Shown piece by piece: positions 32,923 to 40,360 of a stretch of DNA of 40,491 bases. The DNA is taken from positions 1 to 40,491 of the forward strand of contig JALHQW010000068.1 of NCBI GenBank assembly GCA_022841745.1, given 5' to 3'. Within the stretch, counting starts at the first letter, position 1; every line of letters starts with the position of its first letter. Position numbers and translations under genes: made by a program. The stretch is from Saprospiraceae bacterium (GTDB lineage Bacteria > Bacteroidota > Bacteroidia > Chitinophagales > Saprospiraceae). The notes beneath the pieces were generated by a model, which saw nothing but the letters and a program-made list of their open reading frames with translations, was not told where the DNA came from and did not search any database.

Positions 32923-33574
32923 ATGCCTGATTTGATAATCATAGCCGGAGCAAACGGCGTCGGAAAAACAACCTTCGCCAGGCCCTACGTCGCCGAGTAC
33001 GGCTTTGATTTCTTGAACGCAGACGACATCGCCAAAACGTTGGCCGATGCTGGAGACCCAAGCCCGATGGTAGCAGATGGACGGGTGTTTTTTAAAAGAT
33101 TGAACCAAGCGCTTGACAATCAGCAAAGTATCGTAGTGGAAACGACTTTGTCCGGTTCGTACATCAACAAAGTTGCGAAGCGGGCGAAAGCAATAGGCTA
33201 CAAAATCAAGCTGATTTACATCTTCATCGAAAGCCCAGAGGCATGTGTTGAGCGGGTGAAAATGCGGATTGCCAAAGGCGGCCATGAAGTGGCAGAAGAG
33301 GATGTGAAAAGGCGGTTTTACCGCTGTTGAGCGGGTGAAAATGCGGATTGCCAAAGGCGGCCATGAAGTGGCAGAAGAGGATGTGAAAAGGCGGTTTTAC
33401 CGCAGCCTTTTTAACTTCTGGGATAAATTGAAAGAAATGGCAGACGAATGGATACTATACTTCAATGGAGAATATGGATTCCAAGAAGTTTCAAGTAACG
33501 ACGGGCTGGTTTTGAGTAATGAAAACCCTGTTTTACTTGAGCTTTTCTTAAAATTGAAGCACCATGAAAAATGA
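32923..33574 (+). pseudogene. COG4185/zeta-toxin-like P-loop kinase, broken by an exact 79-bp tandem duplication
   Basis: The product begins MPDLIIIAGANGVGKTTFA, with the Walker A site GANGVGKTT. FLNADDIAKTL, VVETTLSG and GGHEVAEEDVKRRF then follow, a set typical of COG4185 (zeta-toxin-like) nucleotide kinases. The frame stops at 33330 after FYRC because bases 33246-33324 are repeated exactly at 33325-33403; 79 is not a multiple of 3. Removing one copy restores a single frame ending at 33574 with the normal tail (RSLFNFWDKLKEMADEW and onward). The downstream piece could start at a GTG at 33335 but would lack the P-loop. The gene therefore looks recently inactivated. It sits in the dcw cluster between mraY and murD, next to a small partner gene. 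Confidence 0.88.
33246..33403. repeat. Exact 79-bp tandem duplication
   Basis: Copy 1 (33246-33324) and copy 2 (33325-33403) both run from tgttgagcgggtg to ggttttaccgc and are identical at every base. The absence of any difference implies a very recent event, an unstable locus, or an assembly error. Confidence 0.97.
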
Positions 33575-33764
33575 ACAGCGTGAAGCATTTTTAAGAGAAA
33601 AAAATGAAATAAAACGCATTGCAAACCAAGCAGTTATGCAAGCCAAAGCCGAAAACAAACGCTTCGGCATCCCCGAATTTTTCTCCAAAAATGGCGTGAT
33701 TTATTACGTCTTGGAGAACGGGGAGCTAACCACTGAACGACCAACGATTTTGAACAAAAAATAG
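33564..33764 (+). CDS. Small protein paired with the COG4185-type kinase (possible antitoxin)
   Basis: The 66-residue, Lys- and Glu-rich protein starts with a predicted helix (EAFLREKNEIKRIANQAV), then KRFGIPEFFSKNGVIYYVLENGEL and a basic end. Its ATG overlaps the last 11 bases of the kinase reading frame, so the pair is translationally coupled. A small gene tied to a zeta-like kinase suggests an antitoxin or regulatory partner. I know no described family for it, and the role is inferred only from context. If the kinase is dead, its protein may no longer be needed. Confidence 0.7.
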   Translation: MKNEQREAFLREKNEIKRIANQAVMQAKAENKRFGIPEFFSKNGVIYYVLENGELTTERPTILNKK

Positions 33765-33809
33765 CGCCCCGAAAAGCGCATACTTGACCAAAACTTACAC
33801 GAACAAACA

Positions 33810-35150
33810 ATGAAAATAGCCATCCTCGGAGGCGGAGAAAGCGGCACTGGCGCGGCACTTTTGGCCAAGCACCTCGGCCATGAGGTCTTCCTCTCGGACG
33901 GTGGCAGTTTGAAGGAAAATTACAAGGCAGAACTTCTGGATAAAGGCATTCCATACGAGGAAGGCAAACACACATGGACAAGCATATTTGAGGCTGATGA
34001 AATCATCAAAAGCCCCGGCATTCCTGACGACCTCCCCCCACTTTTGGACTTCCGTCGCCAGGGCAAACAGGTGATTTCTGAAATTGAATTTGCGGGCCGT
34101 CACACGGCGGCCACCATTATTGGCATTACGGGGAGTAACGGGAAAACTACCACTACCCGGCTGACCTACCACCTGCTCAAAACAGGTGGCCTGAACGCAG
34201 CCATCGGGGGCAACGTGGGCCTGAGTTTCGCCCGGAACATCATCGAGAACAAGTACGACCACTACGTGCTGGAGCTGAGCAGCTTCCAGTTGGACGGCAT
34301 TGTGACCTTCCGACCGCATATTGCCATTTTGCTCAACATCACACCTGACCATTTGGACAGGTACGAGTACAAAATGGAGAACTACGTGCGCTCGAAGTTT
34401 CGCATCGCCATGAACCAACAGCCAGAGGATTTGCTCATCACCAACGCTGATGACCGTGAGATTCAGGACTACCTGAATGTCAATCAGTTGGCGCCACGAA
34501 GGATTGAGATTTCGACCCATTTTAGCGACAAAAAAATACGCTGGGTGGGCGGCTCGAACCCCCTGATAGGCCGCTGGGAAGGGACATTTGACATGACAAA
34601 TAGCAGGCTGAAAGGCCCGCACAATTTTTTCAACGCAAGCTGCGCCATCCATGCCGCAAAGGCGGTCGGGGTGAGCGACGAGGCGATACAGGAAGGGCTA
34701 AATACTTTCGTGAATGACCCGCACCGCTTGGAATTTGTCGCTGAAATCAACGGTGTTGAATACATCAACGACAGCAAGGCGACCAATGTGGACTCGGTTT
34801 TCTACGCCCTGCAAGCGATGGAAAAACCCGTGGTCTGGATAGCAGGCGGCACAGACAAGGGCAACGATTACAGCCCCATCGAAGACCTCGTCCGGCAGAA
34901 AGTGAAAGCACTCATCTGCCTTGGGGTTGACAACGAAAAACTCATGGGTGTTTTTTCGCCCATTTTGAAAAATATAGAAGAAGCCCGCAGCGCAAAAGAA
35001 GCGGTAGAGCGAGCCACTATTTATGCCAAAAGTGGCGATGTGATGCTGCTCAGTCCAGCGTGTGCGAGCTTCGATTTGTTCAAGAATTACATGGACAGAG
35101 GCGACCAATTCAAAGCCGCTGTTTTTGAAATGATGAATGTTAAATGTTGA
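33810..35150 (+). CDS. murD: UDP-N-acetylmuramoyl-L-alanine:D-glutamate ligase MurD
   Basis: MurD adds D-glutamate to UDP-MurNAc-L-alanine in the cytosol. The 446-residue product has an N-terminal Rossmann-like domain (MKIAILGGGESGTGAA), the ATP loop GITGSNGKTTTTRL (about 107-120), and GGNVG, ELSSFQLDGI and NITPDHLDRY in the central domain. NDSKATN with HRLEF lies before the C-terminal domain, and LLSPACASFDLF near the end. The final residues MMNVKC and the stop are encoded by a repeat arm of the murD-ftsW palindrome. The start lies 45 bp after the small partner gene, so murD is still read with the cluster. Confidence 0.97.
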   Translation: MKIAILGGGESGTGAALLAKHLGHEVFLSDGGSLKENYKAELLDKGIPYEEGKHTWTSIFEADEIIKSPGIPDDLPPLLDFRRQGKQVISEIEFAGRHTAATIIGITGSNGKTTTTRLTYHLLKTGGLNAAIGGNVGLSFARNIIENKYDHYVLELSSFQLDGIVTFRPHIAILLNITPDHLDRYEYKMENYVRSKFRIAMNQQPEDLLITNADDREIQDYLNVNQLAPRRIEISTHFSDKKIRWVGGSNPLIGRWEGTFDMTNSRLKGPHNFFNASCAIHAAKAVGVSDEAIQEGLNTFVNDPHRLEFVAEINGVEYINDSKATNVDSVFYALQAMEKPVVWIAGGTDKGNDYSPIEDLVRQKVKALICLGVDNEKLMGVFSPILKNIEEARSAKEAVERATIYAKSGDVMLLSPACASFDLFKNYMDRGDQFKAAVFEMMNVKC

Positions 35151-35211
35151 ATGATGATTCGGAAATCCGAGCATCATCCATCACCCCCATTCATCATTTA
35201 ACATTCATCAT
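35130..35211. repeat. Palindromic repeat at the murD-ftsW junction
   Basis: The arms atgatgaatgttaaatg (35130-35146) and catttaacattcatcat (35195-35211) are exact inverted 17-bp copies. Related words (cattcatcatttatcatt) continue to about 35220. The left arm forms the last codons of murD. The same word family encodes the GH65 signal peptide core at 6963-7000. Confidence 0.9.
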
Positions 35212-35227
35212 TTATCATTAAAGCATC

Positions 35228-36748
35228 GTGAATTTCGGAGCAAGACTATACGCAGAATTAAGGGGCGACCGGGTCATCTGGATGATACTGGCGGTGCTGT
35301 CCATTTTCAGCATCCTGACGGTATATAGCAGCACCGGCACCATCGCCTACAAGCTCAGTGGTGGCAACACCACGGGCTACTTGATGAAGCACGTCGCCGT
35401 GCTCGGCTTTGGTTTGTTTCTGGCTTATTTGGCCTACCTGACGCCGTATATGCGCTTCATGCGGATGGCGCCTTGGCTCTGGCTGATTGCCTTTGGTTTG
35501 CTCGTTTTCACCCTCGGTTTTGGAAAGGATATCAACCATGCCCGGCGCTGGATTGAAATCCCGTTCATCAACCTGACCTTCCAGACTTCCGATTTTGCGA
35601 AGCTTGCGCTCATACTCCTTGTTTCCCGTGAAATCACCAAGCACAAGGACTATATCAAGGACTTCAGCAAAGCGTTCATGCCCATTATCCTGCCAATTAT
35701 CATCATTTGCGGATTGATTGCGCCTGCCGACTTGAGCACGGCCATCGTGCTGTTCGTTACCTGCTTCGCAATGATGTTTATTGGCCGAGTGGACTTCAAG
35801 TTCATGGCGCTGTTGATACTGATGGCCATCGTTTCGTTCGCCTTTTTGTTGGTCATTCACAAATTTGCACCAGACTTGGTACGGGTGGACACTTGGATTA
35901 GCCGGGTACAAGATTGGATGGGCAGCAGCGAGGGCGGTTTCCAAAACCAACAAGCCAAAATTGCCATCGCAAACGGCGAATGGATTGGTCGTGGCCCCGG
36001 TAATAGCATCCAACGCAACTACCTTCCTACACCTTATGCCGACTTCATTTTCGCCGTTTTCTGCGAAGAGTATGGCCTCTTGGGAAGTTTCTTACTACTT
36101 GGCCTCTATGTCATGCTTTTCTTTCGGGTTACGAGGCTGGTGACCATCTCCGAAAAATCCTTTGGGGCAATGGTGGCCGTTGGCCTTAGCCTCAATATCG
36201 TGATACAGGCATTGGCCAATATGGCCATCTCCGTACACCTAGTACCAGTTGGGGGCTTGACTTTACCAATGGTTTCGTGGGGAGGCACATCGCTTCTTTT
36301 CACCTGCGTTTTCTTCGGCATCATACTTAGTGTGAGCCGCTATATTGAGCAGGCTGCTGCGCAATCGGCACTTGCTACCGCAACGGAGGCACCAACTGCC
36401 CAGGCGGGTGGCGGTGGCCAGCAACAAGTACAAGCTGCTTCGCAACAAGGCGGCGGTGGACAACAAGGTGGCGGTGGCGGACAACAACAGCGCCGTGATG
36501 GGGGTGGCTATCAAGGTGGTGGCGGGCCAAAGCAAGGCGGCGGCGGTGGTGGTCATCAAGGCGGTGGTCAAAACCGAGGTAGTGGCAACTATCAAGGTGG
36601 TGGTCAGAACAGAGGCGGAGGAGGTGGAAACCAAGGTGGCGGCGGAAACTATCAAGGTGGCGGCCAGAACCGTGGCGGTGGCAATCAGGGTGGCGGTGGC
36701 CAAAACAAAGGTAGTGGCGGTGGTCAAGGCGGCGGCCAGCGTAAGTAA
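35228..36748 (+). CDS. ftsW: Septal peptidoglycan polymerase FtsW (SEDS) with a long Gly/Gln/Asn/Arg-rich tail
   Basis: FtsW polymerises lipid II into septal glycan strands together with FtsI. The first 380 or so residues form a 10-helix SEDS core with GGNTTGYLMKH, GKDINHARRWIEI, SDFAKLALI, IAPADLSTAIV and the C-terminal VPVGGLTLPMVSWGGTSLLF signature. The protein then runs on for about 115 residues of low complexity (about 391-506), made mostly of GGG with QQ, NYQ, QNRG and NRGGG words, ending GGQRK. FtsW C-termini face the cytoplasm, so this disordered, basic tail should too. Translation starts at GTG (35228); no suitable ATG exists upstream of the first helix. The tail is in frame with no sign of frameshift. 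Confidence 0.95.
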   Translation: MNFGARLYAELRGDRVIWMILAVLSIFSILTVYSSTGTIAYKLSGGNTTGYLMKHVAVLGFGLFLAYLAYLTPYMRFMRMAPWLWLIAFGLLVFTLGFGKDINHARRWIEIPFINLTFQTSDFAKLALILLVSREITKHKDYIKDFSKAFMPIILPIIIICGLIAPADLSTAIVLFVTCFAMMFIGRVDFKFMALLILMAIVSFAFLLVIHKFAPDLVRVDTWISRVQDWMGSSEGGFQNQQAKIAIANGEWIGRGPGNSIQRNYLPTPYADFIFAVFCEEYGLLGSFLLLGLYVMLFFRVTRLVTISEKSFGAMVAVGLSLNIVIQALANMAISVHLVPVGGLTLPMVSWGGTSLLFTCVFFGIILSVSRYIEQAAAQSALATATEAPTAQAGGGGQQQVQAASQQGGGGQQGGGGGQQQRRDGGGYQGGGGPKQGGGGGGHQGGGQNRGSGNYQGGGQNRGGGGGNQGGGGNYQGGGQNRGGGNQGGGGQNKGSGGGQGGGQRK

Positions 36749-36884
36749 CACGGACTGCCAGTCCGTGCTTCCACGCTTCCCTATCCGACAGGCTTTGCTT
36801 TTTGAAAATGGGCACTTTTGACAAAAGCACGGAATGACAAACCGTGTTGCAGATATGAAAGCACGGACTAGCAGTCCGTGTTAC
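36746..36884. repeat. Three copies of a palindromic cacggact..agtccgtg element between ftsW and murG
   Basis: Copy 1 (36746-36770) reads taacacggactgccagtccg and onward. Copy 3 (36860-36884) is its near-exact inverted copy (gcacggactagcagtccgtg). Copy 2 (36826-36850) is a degenerate one (agcacggaatgacaaaccg). Copy 1 begins on the ftsW stop codon. The element is self-palindromic and sits in the cluster transcript. Confidence 0.9.
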
Positions 36885-36896
36885 AGAACAACAACC

Positions 36897-37988
36897 ATGA
36901 GAATAATAATTAGCGGCGGTGGCACAGGCGGGCATGTTTTTCCCGCCATCGCCATTGCCGATGCGGTGAAAAAACTGAGGCCCGATGCCGAGATATTATT
37001 CGTCGGAGCGCAGGGCAAGTTGGAGATGGAAAAAGTTCCGAAGGCTGGCTACCAAATCGAAGGACTTTGGATTAGCGGTTTCCAGCGCAAATTGACATTA
37101 GAGAATTTCCTTTTGCCATTGAAAATCCTGGTCAGCGGATGGAAGGCGAGGCAAATCGTGCGGCGCTTCCGGCCTGATGTGGCGGTGGGCGTTGGCGGTT
37201 ACGCAAGCGGCCCAACACTTAATGCTGCTGGCGCAATGGGCATACCGACCGTCCTTCAAGAGCCGAACAGCTACCCAGGACTGGCGAACCGCATTTTGGC
37301 CAAAAAGGCCAAAAAAATTTGCGTCGCCTACGATGGCATGGAGAAGTATTTTCCGAAGGAAAAAATCGTGCTGACGGGCAACCCGATACGGGCGGAAATT
37401 TTCAACGGCGTAGCGTCCAAGCGGGACGAAGCCTTTGAATATTTTAAATTGGACAAGGCCAAAAAGACGATTTTGATATTCGGTGGCAGCCTCGGCGCAA
37501 GGACGTTCAACGAGGCAATGGCTGCCAACACCGAACTGCTCCGTGAGCGCACGGACGTTCAAGTTCTTTGGCAAATTGGCAGGTTCTACGAGGCCGGCTA
37601 CATCGGTTGCGATACGGCCAAGCTGCCCAATGTGAGGCCGCTCCCCTTTGTTGACCGCATGGATTTGGCTTACGCTGCCGCAGATGTGGTCATTGGCAGG
37701 GCAGGGGGTTCCATCTGGGAAATGTGCTTGGTGGGCAAACCTGCCATCCTTGTCCCTTCGCCAAACGTGACTGAAGACCACCAGACCATGAATGCATTGG
37801 CCCTCGTGGAAAAACAGGCAGCGCTGATGGTGAAGGACGTGGAAGCGAAAGAGCGGCTGCTTTGGACGGCCTTGGAAGTGTTTGAAAATCAGGAGCTTGC
37901 GAAACGTTTGGGCGAAAACATCAAGCGATTGGCGAAGCCGAATGCGGCGGAGGAGATTGCGAAGGAAATATTGAAATTGGTAAAATGA
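36897..37988 (+). CDS. murG: Undecaprenyldiphospho-muramoylpentapeptide beta-N-acetylglucosaminyltransferase MurG
   Basis: MurG adds GlcNAc to lipid I, giving lipid II, at the inner face of the membrane. The 363-residue product begins MRIIISGGGTGGHVFPA with the glycine-rich G-loop, has VGVGGYASGPTLNAA and EPNSYPGLANRIL, and in the C-terminal half GGSLGARTFNEA, GRAGGSIWEMCLVGKPAILV and the HQTMNAL nucleotide-sugar site. The start at 36897 is preferred because the family G-loop begins there; an ATG at 36834 adds 21 unconserved residues from the repeat region. The stop overlaps the murC ATG as ATGA, implying coupling. Confidence 0.97.
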   Translation: MRIIISGGGTGGHVFPAIAIADAVKKLRPDAEILFVGAQGKLEMEKVPKAGYQIEGLWISGFQRKLTLENFLLPLKILVSGWKARQIVRRFRPDVAVGVGGYASGPTLNAAGAMGIPTVLQEPNSYPGLANRILAKKAKKICVAYDGMEKYFPKEKIVLTGNPIRAEIFNGVASKRDEAFEYFKLDKAKKTILIFGGSLGARTFNEAMAANTELLRERTDVQVLWQIGRFYEAGYIGCDTAKLPNVRPLPFVDRMDLAYAAADVVIGRAGGSIWEMCLVGKPAILVPSPNVTEDHQTMNALALVEKQAALMVKDVEAKERLLWTALEVFENQELAKRLGENIKRLAKPNAAEEIAKEILKLVK

Positions 37989-39610
37989 ACCTTGGTCAAA
38001 TCAAAAAAATCTACTTCCTCGGCATTGGCGGCATCGGAATGTCGGCCTTGGCCCGGTACTTTTTGATGAAAGGCTGCGAGGTACATGGCTACGATAAAAC
38101 AGAGACGGCCCTCACCAAAAAGTTGGTGAAAGAGGGCATGACGGTTCACTACGGCGGGGCTGATTTGACGAAAATCCCCGCTGGACTTGACTTGGTGGTT
38201 TGGACGCCAGCCATCCCCCGTGATTTTGAAGAGTTGCTGCATTTTCAGAACAGCACGATTCCCTTGAAAAAACGGGCGGAAGTGCTCGGCATCATCAGCC
38301 GGAGCCAGCGCACGATTGCCGTGGCTGGCACCCATGGGAAAACAACGACCTCCTCCCTCGTGACACATTTGTTGCGGGTGGGAGGAGTTCGTTGCACGGC
38401 CTTTTTGGGCGGCATCGCACAGAACCTCAAGTCAAACTATGTAGGTGGCGACAGCGACTGGGTGGTGGCAGAAGCGGACGAATACGACCGCAGTTTCCTG
38501 CACCTCAGCCCCGAAATCGCCGTGCTACTGAGCATGGACCCCGACCATCTTGACATTTATGGCGCCGCCGAAAACGTGGCTGAAACCGGATTCAAGGAAT
38601 TTCTTAAAAAAACAAAGCCAAATGGCAAGGTTTTTATTAAGGATGAACTAACGCAACACTTTGAAAATCAGACTTTTGAAAATTCCAACCGAGTTGCGTA
38701 TTCCACTTTCGGCTTAGGGTCAGGCACTTATCGCTCAGAGAACGTCCGCGTTGAGGACGGCATGTTCGTATTCGACTTCGTAGCTCCGGCCTTTGGCCGG
38801 AGTTGGGAGGCTCTTCCCGTCAAAAGCGGGAGCGGTGAGGGCCGGAGCTACGAGGAGGTACCTTTTGGAAAAATACCTAAATCGTTCATTGAAAGTCAGC
38901 GGAAAGGCTGGGTGGCATTGCCGCCAAAGCCGGATGGCATGGCTTGGACAAGTGAAGAAGTTGACAAATTGTATGAGAGCAACCCAATGGCTTTCAGAGA
39001 GAAAATGGAGTTCATGTACGGTTTGCACTTGTTCAATGAATCGCTTATGAACCTTCGGTTTGCAATGGCAGGTCGGCACAATGTTGAAAATGCCACAGCA
39101 GCAATAGCGGTTGCGTTGACGCTTGGGGTCACCCCAAAAGCCATCCGCAAGGCGCTCATAAGCTTTAAGGGCATCCAGCGGCGGTTTGAGTTCGTCTATC
39201 GGGACGAACAAACGGTGTTCATTGATGACTACGCCCACCACCCGACAGAAATACGGGCGGCGGTGCAGGCGGCACGGGAACTGTTCCCCGGTCGGCACAT
39301 CACGGGCATCTTCCAGCCGCACCTGTACTCCCGCACGAGGGATTTTCAGGACGGCTTCGCAGCGGAACTTGACAAATTGGACGAAATCATCTTGATGGAC
39401 ATCTACCCAGCACGGGAACTCCCCATGCCGGGCGTGACTTCTGAGATTGTTTTTGACAAAATGAAGAACCCGAACCGTTTTTTAGCTACTAAGGCAAACG
39501 TGCTGGAGGTGCTGAAAACGAGGCAGTTGGATGTGGTGATGACGATTGGGGCGGGGGATATTGATACGTTTGTACAGCCAATAAAACTTATGCTGAAAAA
39601 CAGAAAATAA
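37985..39610 (+). CDS. murC: UDP-N-acetylmuramate:L-alanine ligase MurC, enlarged by an insertion
   Basis: MurC adds L-alanine to UDP-MurNAc, the first stem-peptide step. Family motifs are all present: FLGIGGIGMSALARYFL (N-terminal), the ATP loop AGTHGKTTTSSL (about 113-124), EADEYDRSFLHLSP, SMDPDHLDIYG, GRHNVENATAAIA (363-375), DDYAHHPTEIRA and GIFQPHLYSRTRDF. The length is 541 residues against about 455-480 for most MurC. The surplus lies between FDF (263-265) and GRHN (363-366), roughly residues 267-350. Its first part (265-290) is encoded by a 74-bp palindromic DNA element. The frame stays open and downstream motifs are intact, so the enzyme is probably functional. Confidence 0.93.
   Translation: MNLGQIKKIYFLGIGGIGMSALARYFLMKGCEVHGYDKTETALTKKLVKEGMTVHYGGADLTKIPAGLDLVVWTPAIPRDFEELLHFQNSTIPLKKRAEVLGIISRSQRTIAVAGTHGKTTTSSLVTHLLRVGGVRCTAFLGGIAQNLKSNYVGGDSDWVVAEADEYDRSFLHLSPEIAVLLSMDPDHLDIYGAAENVAETGFKEFLKKTKPNGKVFIKDELTQHFENQTFENSNRVAYSTFGLGSGTYRSENVRVEDGMFVFDFVAPAFGRSWEALPVKSGSGEGRSYEEVPFGKIPKSFIESQRKGWVALPPKPDGMAWTSEEVDKLYESNPMAFREKMEFMYGLHLFNESLMNLRFAMAGRHNVENATAAIAVALTLGVTPKAIRKALISFKGIQRRFEFVYRDEQTVFIDDYAHHPTEIRAAVQAARELFPGRHITGIFQPHLYSRTRDFQDGFAAELDKLDEIILMDIYPARELPMPGVTSEIVFDKMKNPNRFLATKANVLEVLKTRQLDVVMTIGAGDIDTFVQPIKLMLKNRK
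38779..38852. repeat. In-frame palindromic element inside murC
   Basis: The outer arms cgtagctccggcc (38779-38791) and ggccggagctacg (38840-38852) are exact inverted copies. Within it ctccggcc-ttt-ggccggag (38784-38802) is itself a perfect hairpin, and tcccg/cggga pair in the centre. The 74 bp give residues VAPAFGRSWEALPVKSGSGE and onward, unlike MurC elsewhere. Confidence 0.9.
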
Positions 39611-39633
39611 CCACCACTCAAAACTGAACAAAC

Positions 39634-40320
39634 ATGGCCGACATCATCAAATTCGATTACGAAGGACAAAAGATTTCCTTTGAGTTTGCCGACGGCAATA
39701 AGATGATTAATGCCACTGAAATGGCGAAGCCGTTTGGGAAAAAAGTCAATGATTTTTTGAGACTTCAAAGTACTAGCGAGTACGTTGCACTTTTAGAAAA
39801 CCGATACGGGAATTCCCGTATCGGTTTTCAGAAGGAAGTTTTGAGGGTAGTAAAAGGTGGTGATGCCTACAATACCATCCAAGGCACGTGGATGGACGAA
39901 AAACTGGCCCTGAAATTCGCAGCATGGCTTTCACCAGCCTTTGAACTTTGGGTGTACGACAAGATTCAGGAACTGTTTACAACTGGTAAAACGGAGCTAA
40001 AAGAAGTTCCGACAACTGGCTTCTCTGCTGCCTTGAAACTCATAGCGGAGCAATGGGAAGCCCAAGAGAAAATCAACTCGGAAGTCAGAAAAGAACTTGA
40101 CCAAACGGCAGACAGACTCAACGAACTGGAAGCAAAAATCGTCAGCACGGATGAAAACTATTACACCATTGCTGGCTATTGTGCTTTGAAATCAATTCCT
40201 TGCCCTTTGCATTTGGCAAAGGAATGGGGCAAAAAAGCAGTCGCTTTGAGCGCAGCTCAGAAAGTTGCAACAGGCTCAGCGCATGACGAGCGGTTCGGAA
40301 AAGTAAGGACATATCATTAG
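39634..40320 (+). CDS. KilA-N domain DNA-binding protein inserted in the dcw cluster
   Basis: The 228-residue protein carries a KilA-N domain (about 1-110). NKMINATEMAKPFGKKVNDF opens it, then VVKGGDAYNTIQGTWMDEKL, ALKFAAWLSPAFELWVYDKI follows. A coiled linker comes next (about 135-170, QEKINSEVRKELDQTADRLN), and a C-terminal domain (YYTIAGYCALKSIPCPLHL). KilA-N proteins are common in phages and mobile elements, where they bind DNA; here the target is unknown. It sits between murC and ftsQ, on the same strand, only 23 bp after murC, so it is probably co-transcribed. A 34-bp perfect palindrome lies in its coding sequence (39796-39829). Confidence 0.88.
   Translation: MADIIKFDYEGQKISFEFADGNKMINATEMAKPFGKKVNDFLRLQSTSEYVALLENRYGNSRIGFQKEVLRVVKGGDAYNTIQGTWMDEKLALKFAAWLSPAFELWVYDKIQELFTTGKTELKEVPTTGFSAALKLIAEQWEAQEKINSEVRKELDQTADRLNELEAKIVSTDENYYTIAGYCALKSIPCPLHLAKEWGKKAVALSAAQKVATGSAHDERFGKVRTYH
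39796..39829. repeat. Perfect 34-bp palindrome inside the KilA-N gene
   Basis: The arm gaaaaccgatacggg (39796-39810) is followed by the self-complementary aatt and the exact inverse cccgtatcggttttc (39815-39829). It is in frame and encodes about residues 55-66 (ENRYGNSRIGFQ). It may be an inserted palindromic element or a site bound by the KilA-N protein itself. Confidence 0.95.
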
Positions 40321-40360
40321 GACATTTTGAAAGCAGTTATAAAATAGACAACTTCTAAAA

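Noticed and set aside
32914-33330. Intact short toxin made from the truncated kinase frame
   Set aside because: The stop arises from the 79-bp duplication and removes the conserved C-terminal region, so a designed short product is unlikely.
36263-36751. Long minus-strand open frame opposite the FtsW tail (162 codons)
   Set aside because: It is a shadow of the GGN-rich plus-strand codons, giving an Ala/Thr/Leu low-complexity product; the plus-strand frame is continuous with the SEDS core.
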